A DNA stretch of 9,164 nt from an uncultured Clostridia bacterium (lineage in GTDB: Bacteria > Bacillota > Clostridia > Christensenellales > CAG-1252). Made by a program: the position numbers and the translations under genes. Below the pieces are notes generated by a model. It was not told where the DNA came from, ran no database searches, and worked only from the letters and a program-made list of their open reading frames with translations. This document shows positions 6,344 through 9,164 of the stretch, piece by piece; position 1 is the stretch's first letter, and every line of letters starts with the position of its first letter. The stretch lies in assembly GCA_946626795.1 (NCBI GenBank), contig CAMOUZ010000042.1, positions 1-9,164 on the forward strand, in the 5' to 3' direction.

Positions 6344-7528
6344 GTGGAAAGGACCGAGAAACGCGTGTATTTGGATTACGCGGCGACGACCCCTCTTGAT
6401 GAGGCGGTGTTCGAAGCGATGATGCCGTATTTCCGAGAAGATTTCGGGAATGCGAGCAGTCAGCACGCCTTTGGGCGCAGAGCGATCGCGGCGGTGGACG
6501 AAGCGCGCGAAAAAACGGCGACGGTCCTCGGGGCAAAGAGCAACGAGATCTATTTCACCTCCTGCGGAACGGAATCGGATAATTGGGCGATCCGTGGCGT
6601 CGCGAAAGCGATGCGGGGAAAGGGCAAGCATATCGTCACGACGGCAGTGGAACATCACGCCGTACTTCATACGCTCCGTGCTCTTGAAGAGGAAGGCTAC
6701 GAGGTTACGTATCTCCCCGTGGACGCTTGCGGCAAAGTGTCCGTAGAAGACGCCGTTGCGGCGATGAGAGAGGACACAATCCTTGTCTCTGTGATGCTCG
6801 CGAATAATGAGATCGGGACAATCGAGCCCGTAAAGGAGATCGCTCACGCGGCAAAGGAGAAGGGGATCCTCGTGCATACCGACGCCGTCCAAGCAGTGGG
6901 ACTTCTCCCGCTTGCCGTTGACGACCTTTCCGTGGATCTTATGTCGCTTTCCGCTCATAAATTTTATGGTCCCAAAGGCGTGGGCGCTTTGTACGTTCGC
7001 AAAGGGGCAAGACTAGGAAAAATCCTTACGGGCGGCGCGCAGGAAAGAACGATGCGCGGCGGCACGTATAATACGGCGGGGATCGTCGGGCTCGGAAAAG
7101 CGATCGAGCTTGCGGAAGCACGGCGAACAGAGGAAGTAAAGCGCCTCACCGAGCTTCGTGATCATTTTGTCTCTCGCGTGCTTTCCGAGGTGGAATTCTC
7201 CAAGCTGAACGGCGGCCCGGATCGCTTGGCAAATAACGCGAATATCGCGTTTCGTTATATCGAAGGAGATGCTCTCGTCTCTGCGCTCGATCGGGCGGGG
7301 ATCGCCGCTTCCGCAGGGAGCGCTTGCGCGTCAGGCACGTTGGAGCCGTCGCATGTTTTGCAAGCAATCGGCGTTTCTTCGGAATACGGTTCGGTTCGTT
7401 TTTCCTTCGGAAAATACACGACGAAAGAAGCCGTGAATTTTGCGGCGGAGATCTTGATCAAAGAAACGGAACGGCTTTGCAAAACCGATCTTTTTGCTCG
7501 TCGCCCCTCCGAAAAAGGTACGGTATAA
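6344..7528 (+). CDS. nifS: Cysteine desulfurase, IscS/NifS type (group I)
   Basis: A PLP enzyme that takes sulfur from cysteine as a persulfide, giving alanine, and delivers it to Fe-S cluster scaffolds or tRNA-thiolating enzymes. 394 aa. Seen: N-terminal YLDYAATTPLD (9-19); a PLP-phosphate region TSCGTESDN; the ring-stacking histidine in VEHHAVL; HTDAVQAVG; and SAHKFYGPKG with PLP lysine K206. The mobile loop AGSACASGTLEPSHVL carries the catalytic C328. The long loop after the cysteine places it in group I (IscS/NifS), not group II (SufS/CsdA). It begins at GTG, 9 bases after glyA. The scaffold gene nifU/iscU and the thiolase mnmA, common partners, are not next to it; a helicase gene follows after 6 bases. 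Whether it serves Fe-S assembly or tRNA thiolation cannot be told here, so the symbol is a family-level choice (iscS would be equally fair). Confidence 0.93.
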   Translation: MERTEKRVYLDYAATTPLDEAVFEAMMPYFREDFGNASSQHAFGRRAIAAVDEAREKTATVLGAKSNEIYFTSCGTESDNWAIRGVAKAMRGKGKHIVTTAVEHHAVLHTLRALEEEGYEVTYLPVDACGKVSVEDAVAAMREDTILVSVMLANNEIGTIEPVKEIAHAAKEKGILVHTDAVQAVGLLPLAVDDLSVDLMSLSAHKFYGPKGVGALYVRKGARLGKILTGGAQERTMRGGTYNTAGIVGLGKAIELAEARRTEEVKRLTELRDHFVSRVLSEVEFSKLNGGPDRLANNANIAFRYIEGDALVSALDRAGIAASAGSACASGTLEPSHVLQAIGVSSEYGSVRFSFGKYTTKEAVNFAAEILIKETERLCKTDLFARRPSEKGTV

Positions 7529-7533
7529 GAAGG
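7529..7533 (+). promoter_or_regulatory. Unusually close ribosome binding site of the helicase gene
   Basis: GAAGG lies only 1 base before the ATG at 7535, much closer than the 5-9 bases usual for the rest of the window. An in-frame stop (7526-7528, the end of the cysteine desulfurase) rules out an earlier start. Starting further in would lose the helicase Q motif. Initiation may rely on ribosomes that finish the upstream gene. Confidence 0.45.
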
Positions 7534-7534
7534 T

Positions 7535-9164
7535 ATGATCGATTTTACGGTATTAAATGATGCGCAGGAAAAAGCGGTTCGAGCCACCGAAGGTGCGGTG
7601 CTCGTTTTGGCGGGCGCCGGAAGCGGCAAGACGCGCGTCTTGACTTATCGTATCGCTTATTTGATCGAAAAGAAAGGCGTATCTCCTTATAACATCCTCG
7701 CGATCACCTTCACGAATAAAGCTACCAACGAAATGAAAGAACGTTTGGAGAAGATGCTGGGGGAGGGCTCCGGCGTATGGGTCTCCACGTTTCATTCGCT
7801 TTGCGCGCGTATCCTTCGTTATGATGCGGACAAGCTCGGTTACAATAAGAATTACACCATTTACAGCGATGTGGACAGCGAGCGCGTCGTGAAACGCATC
7901 ATTGCGAATAAACATATCGAGATCAACGGATTTACGGACAAAGTACTTTACCATATCGGGAATGCGAAAATGCTCGTGCTTTCTCCCGAGGAGTACCGCA
8001 AAGAATGCGGCGATTTCCATGCTTCTTTGATCTGCGACGTATACGAGGCGTATGAGGAAGAGCTCCGCGCGGCGAATGCGATGGATTACGACGATCTTAT
8101 GACGAAGACGTATCAGCTCTTCAATGAGTTTCCCGAAGTGTTGGGAAAATACGCGCAAAGATTCCAATACATACATATCGACGAATATCAAGACACGAGC
8201 CGTTTGCAATACAAGCTCGCGGCGATGCTCGCAAGCAAGCACGGAAATCTTTTTGCGGTCGGCGATGAGGATCAGAGCATATACGGTTGGCGCGGCGCGG
8301 ACATCTCGAATATTCTCGACTTTCAAAAGGATTTTCCCGAAGCGACGATCATCAAGCTCGAACAAAATTACCGCAGCACGCCGAACATTTTGAACGCCGC
8401 AAATGCGTTGATCGCGAATAATAAAGGACGTTTTGATAAAAAATTATGGACGAGCAGTGAGAACGGAATACGCGTCGAGATTTATAACGCGCAAGACGAT
8501 CGGGACGAAGCGGATTACGTCATCGGGCAGATTTCGAGCCTCGTCCGTTGCGGGCTGGTCTCTCCGAAAGAATGCGCCGTCCTCGTCAGATTAAATTCTC
8601 TCACACGAAAATTTGAGGAGAAATTCCGCCTTTATAACATTCCGTATAAGGTGTATGGAGGTTTTAAATTCTTTGAGAGAAAGGAGATCAAAGACGTTCT
8701 CGCGTATTATCGCGCCATCGTGAACCCAAGAGACAACGACGCTTTCCTTCGCATTATCAATACGCCGAAGCGAGGCATCGGGGACAGTGTGACGGAAGAA
8801 CTTATCTACGTGGCGTCCGCCAACGGGCTGAATGTATCCGACGTGCTTTTCGGGGACATGATCTCACTCGGAATGTCGGAAAGAAATGCGAAAAAGCTCA
8901 ATTCTTTCCGTGAGCTTTATCATAAAATGCTCTCGAATTACGGCGTGCTTCCCTTGGACGAATTTGCGGAATTCGTCGTGGAGGAAGCAGGTTTTTACAT
9001 CGCTTTCGCAGGGGAGAAAGAGGAAGATCTCAGCCGCAGGGAGAATGTCGGACAGCTTTTGACCGATATCAAAGAATTCGCAAAGTTGAATCGTGACGCG
9101 GGTCTGGATGATTATTTACAGTCGGTCTCTTTGCTCTCGGAAAGCGACGATATCCAGACTGATG
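7535..9164 (+). CDS. pcrA: UvrD/PcrA-type superfamily 1A DNA helicase, 5' part
   Basis: A 3'-5' DNA helicase of the UvrD/Rep/PcrA group, acting in nucleotide excision repair, mismatch repair, plasmid replication or removal of replication blocks. The frame stays open to the window end: 543 residues of a protein that usually has about 720-770, so the C-terminal part is missing. Motifs in order: Q motif LNDAQEKAV (7-15); Walker A AGAGSGKTR (26-34, K32); motif Ia ITFTNKA; motif Ib STFHSLCARILR; Walker B IDEYQDTS (215-222, D216, E217); motif III VGDEDQSIYGWRGAD (242-256); motif IV EQNYRST (276-282, R280); and GGFKFFERKEIKDVLAYYR, followed by the NTPKRGIG element of domain 2B. The visible part cannot separate PcrA from UvrD; pcrA is chosen because the context looks Gram-positive. 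RecB/AddA are excluded by size and motif wording. It follows the cysteine desulfurase by 6 bases. Confidence 0.95.
   Translation, partial: MIDFTVLNDAQEKAVRATEGAVLVLAGAGSGKTRVLTYRIAYLIEKKGVSPYNILAITFTNKATNEMKERLEKMLGEGSGVWVSTFHSLCARILRYDADKLGYNKNYTIYSDVDSERVVKRIIANKHIEINGFTDKVLYHIGNAKMLVLSPEEYRKECGDFHASLICDVYEAYEEELRAANAMDYDDLMTKTYQLFNEFPEVLGKYAQRFQYIHIDEYQDTSRLQYKLAAMLASKHGNLFAVGDEDQSIYGWRGADISNILDFQKDFPEATIIKLEQNYRSTPNILNAANALIANNKGRFDKKLWTSSENGIRVEIYNAQDDRDEADYVIGQISSLVRCGLVSPKECAVLVRLNSLTRKFEEKFRLYNIPYKVYGGFKFFERKEIKDVLAYYRAIVNPRDNDAFLRIINTPKRGIGDSVTEELIYVASANGLNVSDVLFGDMISLGMSERNAKKLNSFRELYHKMLSNYGVLPLDEFAEFVVEEAGFYIAFAGEKEEDLSRRENVGQLLTDIKEFAKLNRDAGLDDYLQSVSLLSESDDIQTD

Noticed and set aside
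5405..6958. A 517-codon open frame on the minus strand opposite glyA and the cysteine desulfurase.
   Set aside because: It is antisense to two genes with clear family motifs. It translates into an Arg/His-rich sequence with no recognisable domain. Open antisense frames like this arise from the codon use of the sense genes.
7553..8365. A 270-codon open frame on the minus strand opposite the helicase.
   Set aside because: It lies fully inside the helicase gene in the antisense direction, shows no known motif and has no ribosome binding site that stands out.

Overview
The window looks like an ordinary chromosomal stretch from a Gram-positive-type bacterium, most likely an uncultured member of the Firmicutes/Clostridia. 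The reasons are hisS followed directly by aspS (the order found in Bacillus and many Clostridia), the cysteine-rich middle region of HisRS, an HslU of the ClpY kind, strong AGGAG-type ribosome binding sites, and a PcrA-like helicase. The taxonomic call is an inference from gene content; there is no rRNA gene here to confirm it.

All seven genes lie on the + strand and fill almost the whole window: hslU (3' part, 1-1104), hisS (1117-2370), aspS (2373-4157), an RseC-family cysteine-rich membrane protein (4157-4672), a thioredoxin (4696-5010), glyA (5081-6334), an IscS/NifS-type cysteine desulfurase (6344-7528) and, as an eighth and incomplete reading frame, a UvrD/PcrA-type helicase (7535 to the window end); so seven junctions join eight coding regions, two of them cut by the window edges. 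The junctions are 12, 2, -1 (overlap), 23, 70, 9 and 6 bases. Nothing resembling an intrinsic terminator separates them, so they are probably one long operon or a few overlapping transcription units. The only gap with room for regulation is the 70 bases before glyA, which contain a 10-bp hairpin.

The functions are housekeeping: regulated proteolysis (HslU with an HslV presumably encoded upstream), aminoacyl-tRNA synthesis (HisRS, AspRS), thiol redox and Fe-S/redox maintenance (RseC-like protein, thioredoxin), one-carbon metabolism (GlyA), sulfur mobilisation for Fe-S clusters and tRNA thiolation (cysteine desulfurase) and DNA repair/replication (PcrA/UvrD). The key catalytic residues of each enzyme are present in the parts that can be seen.

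I looked for a novel system and did not find one. There are no mobile elements, CRISPR arrays, RNA genes, large repeats or unexplained gene-free regions. The points most worth a second look are modest: the RseC-like protein next to thioredoxin, the hairpin in front of glyA, the very tight ribosome binding site of the helicase gene, and some unusual residues at normally conserved positions of AspRS.
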